Shown here: piece by piece, positions 7,815 through 16,073 of the stretch
Layout: every line of letters starts with the position of its first letter
How positions within the stretch are numbered: position 1 is the stretch's first letter
NCBI RefSeq assembly: GCF_039528175.1
Contig: NZ_BAAALH010000001.1
Location: 620,001 to 684,000, forward strand
Direction: 5' to 3'
DNA length: 64,000 nt
Source of the DNA: Citricoccus alkalitolerans
GTDB lineage: Bacteria > Actinomycetota > Actinomycetes > Actinomycetales > Micrococcaceae
The notes under the pieces: model-generated
The model's input: only the letters and a program-made list of their open reading frames with translations
Databases searched by the model: none
What the model was told of the DNA's origin: nothing
Program-made: the position numbers and the translations under genes

Positions 7815-9050
7815 ATGCGCGTCCAGCTGATCACGCATTCCTACCTTCCTGAACGGACCCCGCCCCAACGGCGGTGGGCCGCCTTCGTCGAGGCGTTCCG
7901 TGATGCCGGCTGGGACGTCGACGTCGTCGTCCCGCAGGCCGATCCGGGTCACATCCCGGGTGGGGCGCAGGAGCCGGGGACCTCGGCCGACGCCGACGGT
8001 CGTTGGGGCAGCCACGGGGAACGCGTCTGGCGGACCTGGACGATCCCCGCCCTCGGCGCCACGCGTGACGGCCGGTTCCTCGGCCATGTTGCCCATGCGC
8101 TGGCGGCCATTCCGGTGGCGCTGCGCGCCGAGCGGCCCGATGTCCTGGTCGTCACCGTGCCGGCTCTGCCGACCGTCGTCGCCGGCTGGACCCTGTCCAA
8201 GCTCCGCCGGACCCCGCTGATCGTGGAGATGCGCGACGCCTGGCCGGACCTGGCCCGGGACTCGGGGGTCTCCACCGGGTTGCTGAGCCGGTTGATGGAG
8301 TATCTGGTCACGGGGACCCAGCGTTCGGCTGACCTCGTGGTGACGGTGACCCAGGGCTTCGCCGAACGGCTCTCGGAACGCGGTATCCGCAGGGTGGAGG
8401 TGGTCGGGAACGGCGTCCCGTTGAGCCGTATCGAACCGGTTCCGACGCGGGACCGCGAGCCCGGAGAGCTCAACGTGCTCTACCTCGGCAACCATGGAGA
8501 AAGCCAGGGCCTGGAGACCGTAATCCGGGCGGCTGCCCTGGTGCGGGAGGGGCCGGAGCGCATCTCCGTGCGTTTCGTCGGATCGGGGACCCAGCGGGAT
8601 GCCCTGTCCGTCCTGAACGACTCCCTGGGCGCTCCGGTCGCCATGATGGAGGCGGTGCACGGGGCCGGTTTGCGCGCCCAATACGCCTGGGCGGACACCT
8701 GCCTGGTGAGCCTGCGCCCGGACTGGCCGAGTTTCGACTGGACCATACCGTCCAAGACGTATGAGCTGCTGGCCGTGGGCCGGCACGTCACCGGGGTGGT
8801 CACCGGTGAGGCCGCCCGCGTGCTGGAGGAGTCCGGCGCGGCCAGCCTGGTGCCGGCCGATGCCGCCTCCCTGGCGGCACACTGGCGGCGCCTCGCTGCA
8901 CGCCCGGAGAGCACTGCCGTGGGCAGCCGCGGCCGAGACTGGGCGCACACCCACGCCGACCTGCCGGAGCTCGGCCGGCGCTTCGTCGGACTTGCCCGAG
9001 AGACCGTGCTGCGCCGTGGCCCACGGGCCACGGCCTATAATCGCCACTGA
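7815..9050 (+). CDS. Glycosyltransferase family 4 protein (WbuB-like)
   Basis: This 411-residue GT-B glycosyltransferase has the N-terminal acceptor fold (LITHSYLPERTPPQRRW), a DVLVVTVPALPT segment typical of WbuB-type enzymes, IVEMRDAWPDLARDSG, VVGNGV, and a C-terminal donor-binding half with LYLGNHGESQGLETVI and PSKTYELLAVGRHVTGVV. In this type the E-L-L-A-x-G region replaces the canonical EX7E pair. The donor sugar cannot be assigned. It starts 3 bases after the LCP gene and precedes wecC, forming a short forward operon. Confidence 0.85.
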   Translation: MRVQLITHSYLPERTPPQRRWAAFVEAFRDAGWDVDVVVPQADPGHIPGGAQEPGTSADADGRWGSHGERVWRTWTIPALGATRDGRFLGHVAHALAAIPVALRAERPDVLVVTVPALPTVVAGWTLSKLRRTPLIVEMRDAWPDLARDSGVSTGLLSRLMEYLVTGTQRSADLVVTVTQGFAERLSERGIRRVEVVGNGVPLSRIEPVPTRDREPGELNVLYLGNHGESQGLETVIRAAALVREGPERISVRFVGSGTQRDALSVLNDSLGAPVAMMEAVHGAGLRAQYAWADTCLVSLRPDWPSFDWTIPSKTYELLAVGRHVTGVVTGEAARVLEESGAASLVPADAASLAAHWRRLAARPESTAVGSRGRDWAHTHADLPELGRRFVGLARETVLRRGPRATAYNRH

Positions 9051-9158
9051 CCGGATTTGCCCGCGGTCGTGGACCCGAACACCGACGGTCGCCGTTTCCT
9101 CGCCCATCGTGTCCGGGACGACCGCCTGAAGGGCTCCATCGATTGAAGGACGTACTCC

Positions 9159-10418
9159 ATGACTGAGATTTCCAGCGTTGCCGTGATCGGCCTGGGCTAC
9201 ATCGGATTGCCGACGGCGGCCATCCTCGCGGGGAGCGGGCTCCGTGTCCACGGGGTGGACGTGAACCAGCACACGGTCGATGCGGTCAATGCGGGATCAG
9301 TCCCGTTCGTGGAGCCGGACCTGGACCGGTTCGTGCAGAAGGCGGTCGCCGGGGGATTGCTGTCCGCCGCGACGCAGGCCCCGGCCGCGGACGCCTTCAT
9401 CGTGGCGGTGCCCACCCCCTTCCACGCGGACAAGTCCCCGGACCTGTCCTACATCGAGGCCGCCGGGCGGAGCCTTGCCCCGCGGTTGCGTGGCGGCGAA
9501 CTGGTCATCCTCGAGTCGACGTCGCCCCCGGGGGCGACCGAGCGTCTGGCCGAGGTCATCCACGAGGCGCGTCCGGACCTGGCAGAGGCCGGAACCCTGT
9601 TGTTCGCGCACTGCCCGGAGCGGGTGCTGCCGGGCAAGGTCATGACCGAGCTGGTCACCAACGACCGCATCGTGGGCGGGTCCAGCAAAGCTGCCGCCGA
9701 AGCGGCGAAGGGCTTGTATGAGACGTTCTGCCGCGGTGAGATCCTGTTGACGAACCTGCGGACCGCGGAGATGGCCAAGCTCGTGGAGAACTCCTTCCGG
9801 GATGTGAACATCGCCTTCGCCAACGAGTTGTCGATGATCAGCCGGGACCTGGACATCGATGTCTGGGAGCTGATCGAGTTGGCCAACCACCACCCTCGGG
9901 TCAACATCCTGCAGCCCGGCCCGGGCGTGGGCGGGCACTGCATCGCTGTGGACCCGTGGTTCATCGTGGACGCTGCTCCGAGCGCGGCGCGGATCATCCG
10001 CAGCGCCCGTGAGGTCAACGATTCCAAGCCCGAGTGGGTGATCGATCAGGTCAAGGTCAAGGCGTTCGACGTCCAGCAGGCGACCGGACGGGCTCCGGTG
10101 GTCGCGGCCCTGGGCCTGGCGTTCAAGCCGAACATCGATGACCTGCGGGAGTCTCCGGCCCTGAACATCGCTGCGGCCATGGCCGAGCAGTTCACCGGCA
10201 GCACGATCCTGGCCGTGGAGCCCCACGTTGACGAGCTGCCGGCCTCCCTGGCCGGCCGGGACAACGTGGAATTGGTGGATCCGATGACCGCGATCGAGCG
10301 TGCCGACATCGTGGTGTTGCTGGTGGACCACGCCGCGTTCGCCGATCTCAAACCGCTGGCCGCGGGCAAACACGTGGTGGACACCCGAGGCCAGTGGCGC
10401 GAGGCCCGCGTCCTCTGA
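9159..10418 (+). CDS. wecC: UDP-N-acetyl-D-mannosamine dehydrogenase
   Basis: This enzyme oxidises UDP-ManNAc to UDP-ManNAcA with two NAD+. The NAD-binding motif VIGLGYIGLPTA is near residue 9. The middle domain carries KLVENSFRDVNIAFANEL, the catalytic cysteine is in GVGGHCIAVDPWF, and the C-terminal NAD domain has LGLAFKPNIDDLRESPA. The GHCIAVDPWFI sequence favours the WecC branch over UDP-glucose dehydrogenases. The 419-residue length is normal, and GAAGGA lies about 10 bases before the ATG. Its partner epimerase WecB is at 37946, 28 kb away at the other end of the locus. Confidence 0.88.
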   Translation: MTEISSVAVIGLGYIGLPTAAILAGSGLRVHGVDVNQHTVDAVNAGSVPFVEPDLDRFVQKAVAGGLLSAATQAPAADAFIVAVPTPFHADKSPDLSYIEAAGRSLAPRLRGGELVILESTSPPGATERLAEVIHEARPDLAEAGTLLFAHCPERVLPGKVMTELVTNDRIVGGSSKAAAEAAKGLYETFCRGEILLTNLRTAEMAKLVENSFRDVNIAFANELSMISRDLDIDVWELIELANHHPRVNILQPGPGVGGHCIAVDPWFIVDAAPSAARIIRSAREVNDSKPEWVIDQVKVKAFDVQQATGRAPVVAALGLAFKPNIDDLRESPALNIAAAMAEQFTGSTILAVEPHVDELPASLAGRDNVELVDPMTAIERADIVVLLVDHAAFADLKPLAAGKHVVDTRGQWREARVL

Positions 10419-10447
10419 GCTCCGTCCGGTCCGAGGCGGTCTGGTCC

Positions 10448-10480
10448 ACGGTCCGGACCGGGCTTTCCGGCCCGGACCGT
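10448..10480. terminator. Bidirectional hairpin between wecC and the pyruvyl transferase gene
   Basis: ACGGTCCGG (10448-10456) is the exact reverse complement of CCGGACCGT (10472-10480). An inner CCGGGC/GCCCGG pairing is possible within the loop. It lies between two convergent stop codons and has no T-tract. Confidence 0.5.
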
Positions 10481-10493
10481 CCCGAGGGGAGCG

Positions 10494-12395
10494 TCAGCGC
10501 AGCCGGCGCCTCACGCCGCGGTAGACGCGGCGGGCCGCCCGCCGCCACCTCGGCTGGAGAGGTCGGGACGGAGCCGCAGGGCCAGAGTCGGAGTCTGAGG
10601 TCACGATGGCGGTCGATGGCTCGCGCGTCGGCTTCGCCGTCGCCGTCTCTGATGTCGCCCGGTTCTCCGTCGCGGGGGTTGTGGTTGCGGCCGGTGCCTT
10701 CGGTGGGGGCTTTCTTGCGGCGGGCGCCGGGTACCGGACCCAGGCCGGATCCGGAATCCGCAGTGGATCGGACGCCAGTGCCTCGGTGAGCCGGTCCAGT
10801 TCCCCGCGGGCGCGCTCCTCCAGCCCGTCCACGTGCGCGCGGGTGGCGAGGGGCAGCTCCGTGTCCCGCAACACCTGGTCGAGGATTCCCCGCAGGTCGG
10901 CTCCGGCGACCGCAAGATCCAGCGCATAGCCCGAGCGGCCGAGTTCGGCGAAGTGGGAGCCGACCTTGGGGTCGTAGACGAGGCCGACGGTGGGGCGGCG
11001 CAACCGGTGCATCAACAGGTTGGCATGCAGCCGCATGGCGGCCAGCGCCTCGGCACCGCGAAGGACTTCCAGGAGACTCGGCAGGTCGATCCCCGTGGGT
11101 ACCACCGTGACAGCGACCCTGGATCCTGACTTCTCGGCAGTCTCCACCAGATCCTGCAGGGCGGCTTCGTCGGTGGCCTGCATCGGGACGCCCACGATCC
11201 CGAGGCCGTGAGACTGTGCGGCGTCGATCAGGATCTGGTGCAGTTCCCGGCGCTGGTCCGGGTGGTCGGACCAAGGCCGGAGATTCACGGCGAGGTACCG
11301 GTCCGGCAGGGCCTCCGGTACCGTTCCGGTTCCCGGAGCAGGCAGGGTAAGCCCATAGACGACGTCCGGGGAGACCTCGACGCGGGCCGGCCAGGTCTCG
11401 GACATCGGTTCCAGGACTTCTGCGGATTCAGGGTCGCGAACCGTGATGGTGCGGGCCAGGCGGCCCGTCAGGTTGACGGCGGCGCGTGCCGCGGGGTCCG
11501 TCAGCGGGCCGACCCCCATGCCGCGCACATGGACCGCGCCGCCGTAGGCGCAGACGAGCAGTGGCAATTGGGCCATGTGGGCGGGGGAGACGTGGGCCCC
11601 TCGGACGATGCCGGCTGCCCCGCCCGCCAGCTCGATGGAGTAGTCGTGCCAGTGGCCTCCTGGGCCCAGGACCAGGGAGGAGGCCCGCTCGGCGTACTCC
11701 TCACCGGCCTCGAGGTCGGCGCGGGCCAGAGATTGGAGCCCGTGCTCGCGCTCCACGGCCGCGGGCTTCGAGCCGGCGACGACGGGGTGGAACCCGGGCA
11801 GCGTGTCCTGCAGATGGGACACCAAGGTGTCCAGGAGCAGCTCGTCCCCACGGTTTCCGGCACCGTAGTAACCCGAGAACAGCACGGTGCGCGGAAGGGG
11901 TGTCTCTCCGGTCCGCACGAGTCCGGCCGACCGGAGGTCTCCGAAGAGTGCCTCGAGGCTGTGCTTGGCGGCATCGTCCGGGGCGATGTCGCTCAGGTCG
12001 ACGGCTACGATTCCGTGCTGCGCGAAGTAGGCGGACGTCGATTCCGAGGGGACCAGGCCGGCGTCGGCCATCAGGACGATGTCCGGTGCATGGCGCCGGA
12101 AGACCGCCTCAACGGGCCCGTGGTCAAAGCGCTGGCCCTCGGTTCCGGGCTCCGGGACCAGGCAGGCCGAGTGCAGTCGGAGATCGAGGTCGAAGACAGT
12201 GTGACCCAGCACGTGGAGGGCCCGAAGGATGCCAGCGTCCCGGGTCTGGTGGCGCGAACCGCGGCGGCGGACCAGCACCACCCTGTACCGGGGGGCCTCC
12301 TGGTTCGGATGGCTCGGGATCGACTCGTGACTCACCTGGTGTCCTCGCTTCTCCTGCTCGCCGCGCACAGTGGCCGTGGCTCGGGGCTCGGCCAT
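10494..12395 (-). CDS. Polysaccharide pyruvyl transferase family protein
   Basis: Family members add pyruvate ketals to surface polysaccharides. An N-terminal Rossmann-like domain of about 160 aa (RYRVVLVRRRGSRHQTRDAGILRAL) precedes the pyruvyl transferase domain, which has LFSGYYGAGNRGDELLL, LVLGPGGHWHD, AYGGAVHVRGMGVGPL and the late AAMRLHANLLM motif. The C-terminal 70 residues are Pro/Ala/Thr-rich and end in a strongly basic segment, RRAARRVYRGVRRRLR. At 633 aa it is long for the family. A GTG at 12335 with GAGGAC upstream is an alternative start. It is divergent from the 12583 operon. Confidence 0.8.
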   Translation of the reverse strand: MAEPRATATVRGEQEKRGHQVSHESIPSHPNQEAPRYRVVLVRRRGSRHQTRDAGILRALHVLGHTVFDLDLRLHSACLVPEPGTEGQRFDHGPVEAVFRRHAPDIVLMADAGLVPSESTSAYFAQHGIVAVDLSDIAPDDAAKHSLEALFGDLRSAGLVRTGETPLPRTVLFSGYYGAGNRGDELLLDTLVSHLQDTLPGFHPVVAGSKPAAVEREHGLQSLARADLEAGEEYAERASSLVLGPGGHWHDYSIELAGGAAGIVRGAHVSPAHMAQLPLLVCAYGGAVHVRGMGVGPLTDPAARAAVNLTGRLARTITVRDPESAEVLEPMSETWPARVEVSPDVVYGLTLPAPGTGTVPEALPDRYLAVNLRPWSDHPDQRRELHQILIDAAQSHGLGIVGVPMQATDEAALQDLVETAEKSGSRVAVTVVPTGIDLPSLLEVLRGAEALAAMRLHANLLMHRLRRPTVGLVYDPKVGSHFAELGRSGYALDLAVAGADLRGILDQVLRDTELPLATRAHVDGLEERARGELDRLTEALASDPLRIPDPAWVRYPAPAARKPPPKAPAATTTPATENRATSETATAKPTREPSTAIVTSDSDSGPAAPSRPLQPRWRRAARRVYRGVRRRLR

Positions 12396-12459
12396 CGTTC
12401 AACCTAGCAGGGCGGGCGGCGCACCCCGGGGAGCACGGGGCGGGCGGACCCGGAAACGG

Positions 12460-12465
12460 TATAGT
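12460..12465 (+). promoter_or_regulatory. Putative -10 element for the 12583-21061 operon
   Basis: TATAGT is a near-consensus -10 hexamer in the 187-base divergent region and would give a leader of about 110 bases. A perfect hairpin GGTCCGG-GGT-CCGGACC follows at 12489-12505 in that leader. No -35 is evident. On the minus strand TAGGTT (12401-12406) could serve the divergent pyruvyl transferase gene. Confidence 0.4.
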
Positions 12466-12582
12466 CGCCGTGAAGCCCTGCCCTGACTGGTCCGGGGTCC
12501 GGACCGGAACGTCGGCCGGACACCCAACGAGTCCCCATGGAGGGGTGCACCGGAACGCCAGAACGGAAGGTCTGCCCGCACC

Positions 12583-13455
12583 ATGAGGATGAGCCGTCTC
12601 CCGGGTGCTGCGGCGGTGTCGGGCCTGGTCCTGATCACTGCGAGTGTGCCCTTGTACGCCGGGGGGCTGGACCGATGGGCGCCGGCCCTGCTGGCCACCG
12701 GACTGCTGGGCGTCGCCGCGTACCTGGTGACGGGCCTCCGCTCCACCCAACGGGATCTGAGGACGCTGGCCGGCAATCTGGAGCGTTCCCGCCGTCAGCA
12801 GCTGGCCGCCGATCGGCCCCGGCCGGGCAGTCCCGGTCAGGACGTGTCCGGACAGGAACTGGCGGCTTCTCTGGACGGGATGCGGGACGATATCCGGACC
12901 CTGGCCGAGGACGTAGCGGCGCTTCGGGACCGTGCCGCCCTCCGGGCCTGGCAGGTGCTCGGAGACCGCCGGCGCGAGGGGATGGTGTGCCTGGTGGTGG
13001 ACGGACACGATGCCTCCTCCATCCTGGCCGCGGACCGGACCGGGGCGGCCTTTGAGGTGCTGGACCCGGTGACCGGGGGCATCGATGGAGAGAGATCCGC
13101 AGAAGAGCCCACATCGACCACAGGCCTTCCCGCGACGCCGGCCCATGCCGTGGGCGCCCTCCTCATCGACCTCGACCGCTTCGCGATCGGTCAGACGGAC
13201 CGTGGCCGAGAGGCGTGGTCAAGCTTCGCCCGGTGGCTCCGGTCCGATGTCCCGGTGCTCGGCTTCAGCCGCGTGCCGGAGCGGCTCTCCCTGGGCGCTG
13301 CCGGCGTGGCCCGGGCCACGGGAGGCGTCCTCTTGCCGGTGGTCGAGGCACCGACCACCGTGCGTTTCGACCGGGGCATTGAACCCGGTTCCCATCACGG
13401 CACCGACCCGGCCACTGAACCCTCCACCGCACGGACCACGGAGGGCCGGGCATGA
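12583..13455 (+). CDS. Two-segment membrane protein with coiled coil and unknown C-terminal domain
   Basis: I do not recognise the family. Two hydrophobic segments (AAVSGLVLITASVPLYAGG and WAPALLATGLLGVAAYLV) form a hairpin anchor near residues 8-50. A charged helical region follows that could form a coiled coil (TQRDLRTLAGNLERSRRQQL; MRDDIRTLAEDVAALRDRAAL). A folded domain at about 125-270 contains MVCLVVDGHDASSIL, ALLIDLDRFAIGQTD and SRVPERLSLGAAGV. The last part resembles the protein at 17943-18794 (see findings). The gene starts an operon and overlaps the next by ATGA. A scaffold or chain-length role for the glycosyltransferases is possible but is inference only. Confidence 0.75.
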   Translation: MRMSRLPGAAAVSGLVLITASVPLYAGGLDRWAPALLATGLLGVAAYLVTGLRSTQRDLRTLAGNLERSRRQQLAADRPRPGSPGQDVSGQELAASLDGMRDDIRTLAEDVAALRDRAALRAWQVLGDRRREGMVCLVVDGHDASSILAADRTGAAFEVLDPVTGGIDGERSAEEPTSTTGLPATPAHAVGALLIDLDRFAIGQTDRGREAWSSFARWLRSDVPVLGFSRVPERLSLGAAGVARATGGVLLPVVEAPTTVRFDRGIEPGSHHGTDPATEPSTARTTEGRA

Positions 13456-16073
13456 GGGTGGTGTTGTACGACGGGATCCAGGAGACACACGTCGCCTCCT
13501 CCCTGGAACGCGCGCTGCGGGCCCGCGGCCACGAGGTCTACAACACCGGCCGCTTCGGCTCCGGGTACCTGTTCCGGGACACGGGCGAGCTGCTGCCCTC
13601 CATCGCCTCCCACCTGGACCTGATCACGGCCTTCCAGCCGGACCTGGTGCTCGTGTTCCGACCGGCCTCGGCCCCCTATCCCGTCCTGCAGGCCCTGCGC
13701 GGGACCGGTGCCGTGGTGGCCACCTGGCTGTCCGACGACCCGGTGCTCTTCAAGGACTCCTACGGACCGGTCATCGACCTCTATGACCTCGTCCTGCACT
13801 GCGGAAACGAGTCCGTCCTGCGGTTCTACGAACAGCGGTTCGGGCGGCCGACCGGGGTGAACCTCCCCTTCTGGACGGACCACACGGCATTCCCGGCCGT
13901 GTACGGGCAGCACGAGCCCGAGTCCACCGTGATGTTCCTGGGGAACATGGTCGGTCCGGTGCGGCGGGCGAGGTATGAACAACTCGCCGCCATGGGCCAC
14001 TCCGTGAAGGTGTATGGCCGGATGGAGGCAGACCCCGCCGGGATGGGCGGCGGGTTCCTGGATTCCGACGCCGAGGTGGCCGAGGCCGGTGGCCGGGCTC
14101 GAGTCGCGCTCAACATCCCCCAGTTCTTCAGTGCCTACCGCGGGCAGCCCACCTGGTTCCCAGGCCTGGAGGATCTCGGTCATTTCGACCTGCCCAGCCG
14201 GGTGGTCCAGTACGCCGCCATGGGGTTGCCCGTGGTCAGCGTGGTGCCGGGGGCGCCCCGCAGCCGGGCGTTCCCGGAGATGGAGGTCTGCGGGAGCATC
14301 GACGAGGCCGATCGGTGGATCACCGACATGCTGGAATCCGGCGGCCTGCCCGTGTTGGCGGCCCAGACCCTCGACCGTTTCGAGCGCTCCTTCAGCGCCA
14401 CGGCCCGCGTCCAGGCCCTCGAGGTGCTGCTACAGGACGACAGTTGGCGCTCGCTGGATGCGGCCGAGCGGACGGTCTGGTTCCTCCAGTTCGACGGCCG
14501 CCCTGTCCTGGACGCCCCTGCCGTCCCCGTCGCCCCTGAGATCAGAGATGCCCCGGACACGCGGGACAACTCGCCTGCTGCGGAGAGGGCCGACGATGTG
14601 GTCCTGGCGTACCGCTACCCGCCACGGCGCTTCGACGCCACTGACGTGATCCGCCGGGAGCTGGAGGACTGGGGCCGGTTGGCGGCGGTGTGGATTCCCG
14701 ACGACGGCGACCTCCAGCCACTGCTGGCCTCCCTCGAGGGAGGGCCGGCTCGCCATCTGGTGCTCGCCGATGGCCTTCGGCTCTCGGCGCGGGAGGCGAT
14801 CGCCGTCCGGAATGCGGGCCTGTCCACGGTGTGCTTACTCTCGGAGGAGGCCTTCAGCCCCTCGGACGCCGCGGGCTACGACCTCGTGGTCCGCATCGGT
14901 GCAGCCCCGCTGGACCGCGTGAACCTGCTGGCACCGGCGAAGAACGCCCTGCACACGCCGGCCGTGGTGGAATCCGCCTTCTTGGCGGCGGTGCGACGAC
15001 GGACCGCTCAGCCCCATGACTGCAGTGCCGCCTGGGCCGGACTCACGGTGATCCGGTCCGATGACGTCTCACAGGCCGGGACCGGAGCGGGGGCCTCCGC
15101 CGATCCCGTGGCCGACTCCATCAGGCACGTGCTGTCAGATTCAGCGCGGGACCTGAGCACCCGAGACCTGGCGATCCGTGACCTGGCTGCTGGTGAACTC
15201 AGAGATGCCGGCCCGGACGGGCTCGCCGCGGCACTGTCCGGCACGGCGGTCTACCTCCAGCCGGCCGGATCAGGCCGGCAGCGGTCACACGCTCCCGTGA
15301 CACCGTATGCGGTGTGCGCCGGCCCTGTCGTCCTGACGTCCCGGCACCCGGCCAATCGGTTCGACGACCTGTGGAGCGAATGGCTGCTGAAGATCGGCTC
15401 CGCGGAGGAAGCGGCCCTGAAGCTGGGGCGTCTGTCCGGGGCGCCCGCAGCGTCGAGGGTGCCCGAGGCGGAAGTCCGAGGTCGACGGCTGGACGCGCGC
15501 CGGCAACTCGACGACTGGTTCCGCCGGGCCGAGGCTCACCGGGCGACCGAACGGGTCGATGGCTCAGCTGATCCGGAAGGTCTGAGGAATCCGGGCGATC
15601 CAACAGGCGCGCCGTCCCCGTTAACCCCTGATACGGACCGGATGGTGCTCCTGGACTATGGTTGCCCCCTGGACGCGGCCGCCTTCGCCTGGGCCGCCGG
15701 CGAGTACCTGACCCTGGAACTCTCGTACACCGGGGCAGACCTGGTCCGTGGGATGCGCGTCCTCCAGGGGGGCCGGCTGCTGGCCGAGACGCGGTTCCCG
15801 GCAGGGTCCACGCAGGCTGTGGACCTCATCGCCACGGGGGCTCCGGAACCCGAGCGGGAGCCGGTGTCCGTGGAACTGCTCGGTGACCCGGCCCATCGGC
15901 TGCACCGGGTGGCCCGGGTGCGCCTGCGGATGCGGGTCCACCACGGGACCAGGCTGGTGTCCGCGACCAGGACCCCGCGCCTGGCCATCCACCTGTTACC
16001 GCGGCCGATGGCCCCACCCGGCTCACCTCGACTTCCGCACCATCCCGGACCCCCGGAAAGGCAACACCCGTGA
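13452..16073 (+). CDS. CgeB-like glycosyltransferase with long C-terminal extension
   Basis: The N-terminal 360 residues look like the CgeB/DUF3880-type glycosyltransferases. They have VVLYDGIQETHVASSLERAL, HLDLITAFQPDLVLVFRPAS, ATWLSDDPVLF, VMFLGNMVGPVRRARYEQL, and the donor-half segment LPSRVVQYAAMGLPVVSVVPG. The next 500 residues are not assigned. They include a Rossmann-like stretch (DDVVLAYRYPPRRFDATDVIRREL) and a beta-rich end (LTLELSYTGADLVRGMRVLQGG). Total 873 aa. Both ends overlap neighbours by ATGA (4 bases), so it sits in one translationally coupled operon from 12583. Confidence 0.8.
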   Translation: MRVVLYDGIQETHVASSLERALRARGHEVYNTGRFGSGYLFRDTGELLPSIASHLDLITAFQPDLVLVFRPASAPYPVLQALRGTGAVVATWLSDDPVLFKDSYGPVIDLYDLVLHCGNESVLRFYEQRFGRPTGVNLPFWTDHTAFPAVYGQHEPESTVMFLGNMVGPVRRARYEQLAAMGHSVKVYGRMEADPAGMGGGFLDSDAEVAEAGGRARVALNIPQFFSAYRGQPTWFPGLEDLGHFDLPSRVVQYAAMGLPVVSVVPGAPRSRAFPEMEVCGSIDEADRWITDMLESGGLPVLAAQTLDRFERSFSATARVQALEVLLQDDSWRSLDAAERTVWFLQFDGRPVLDAPAVPVAPEIRDAPDTRDNSPAAERADDVVLAYRYPPRRFDATDVIRRELEDWGRLAAVWIPDDGDLQPLLASLEGGPARHLVLADGLRLSAREAIAVRNAGLSTVCLLSEEAFSPSDAAGYDLVVRIGAAPLDRVNLLAPAKNALHTPAVVESAFLAAVRRRTAQPHDCSAAWAGLTVIRSDDVSQAGTGAGASADPVADSIRHVLSDSARDLSTRDLAIRDLAAGELRDAGPDGLAAALSGTAVYLQPAGSGRQRSHAPVTPYAVCAGPVVLTSRHPANRFDDLWSEWLLKIGSAEEAALKLGRLSGAPAASRVPEAEVRGRRLDARRQLDDWFRRAEAHRATERVDGSADPEGLRNPGDPTGAPSPLTPDTDRMVLLDYGCPLDAAAFAWAAGEYLTLELSYTGADLVRGMRVLQGGRLLAETRFPAGSTQAVDLIATGAPEPEREPVSVELLGDPAHRLHRVARVRLRMRVHHGTRLVSATRTPRLAIHLLPRPMAPPGSPRLPHHPGPPERQHP

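Noticed and set aside
6501..9272. A 923-codon open frame on the minus strand opposite the LCP gene and first glycosyltransferase
   Set aside because: Its composition is that of an antisense shadow in GC-rich DNA, it has no recognisable motif, and the plus-strand genes carry clear family motifs.
11208..12407. A long plus-strand frame opposite the pyruvyl transferase gene
   Set aside because: It has no motif, while the minus strand encodes a clear pyruvyl transferase. Similar shadows opposite the glycosyltransferases at 30095-31375 and 32761-34206 were dropped for the same reason.
10448..12505. GGTCCGG/CCGGACC palindromes at 10448-10480 and 12489-12505 as a dispersed repeat family
   Set aside because: Such words are expected by chance in GC-rich DNA and the flanks do not match.
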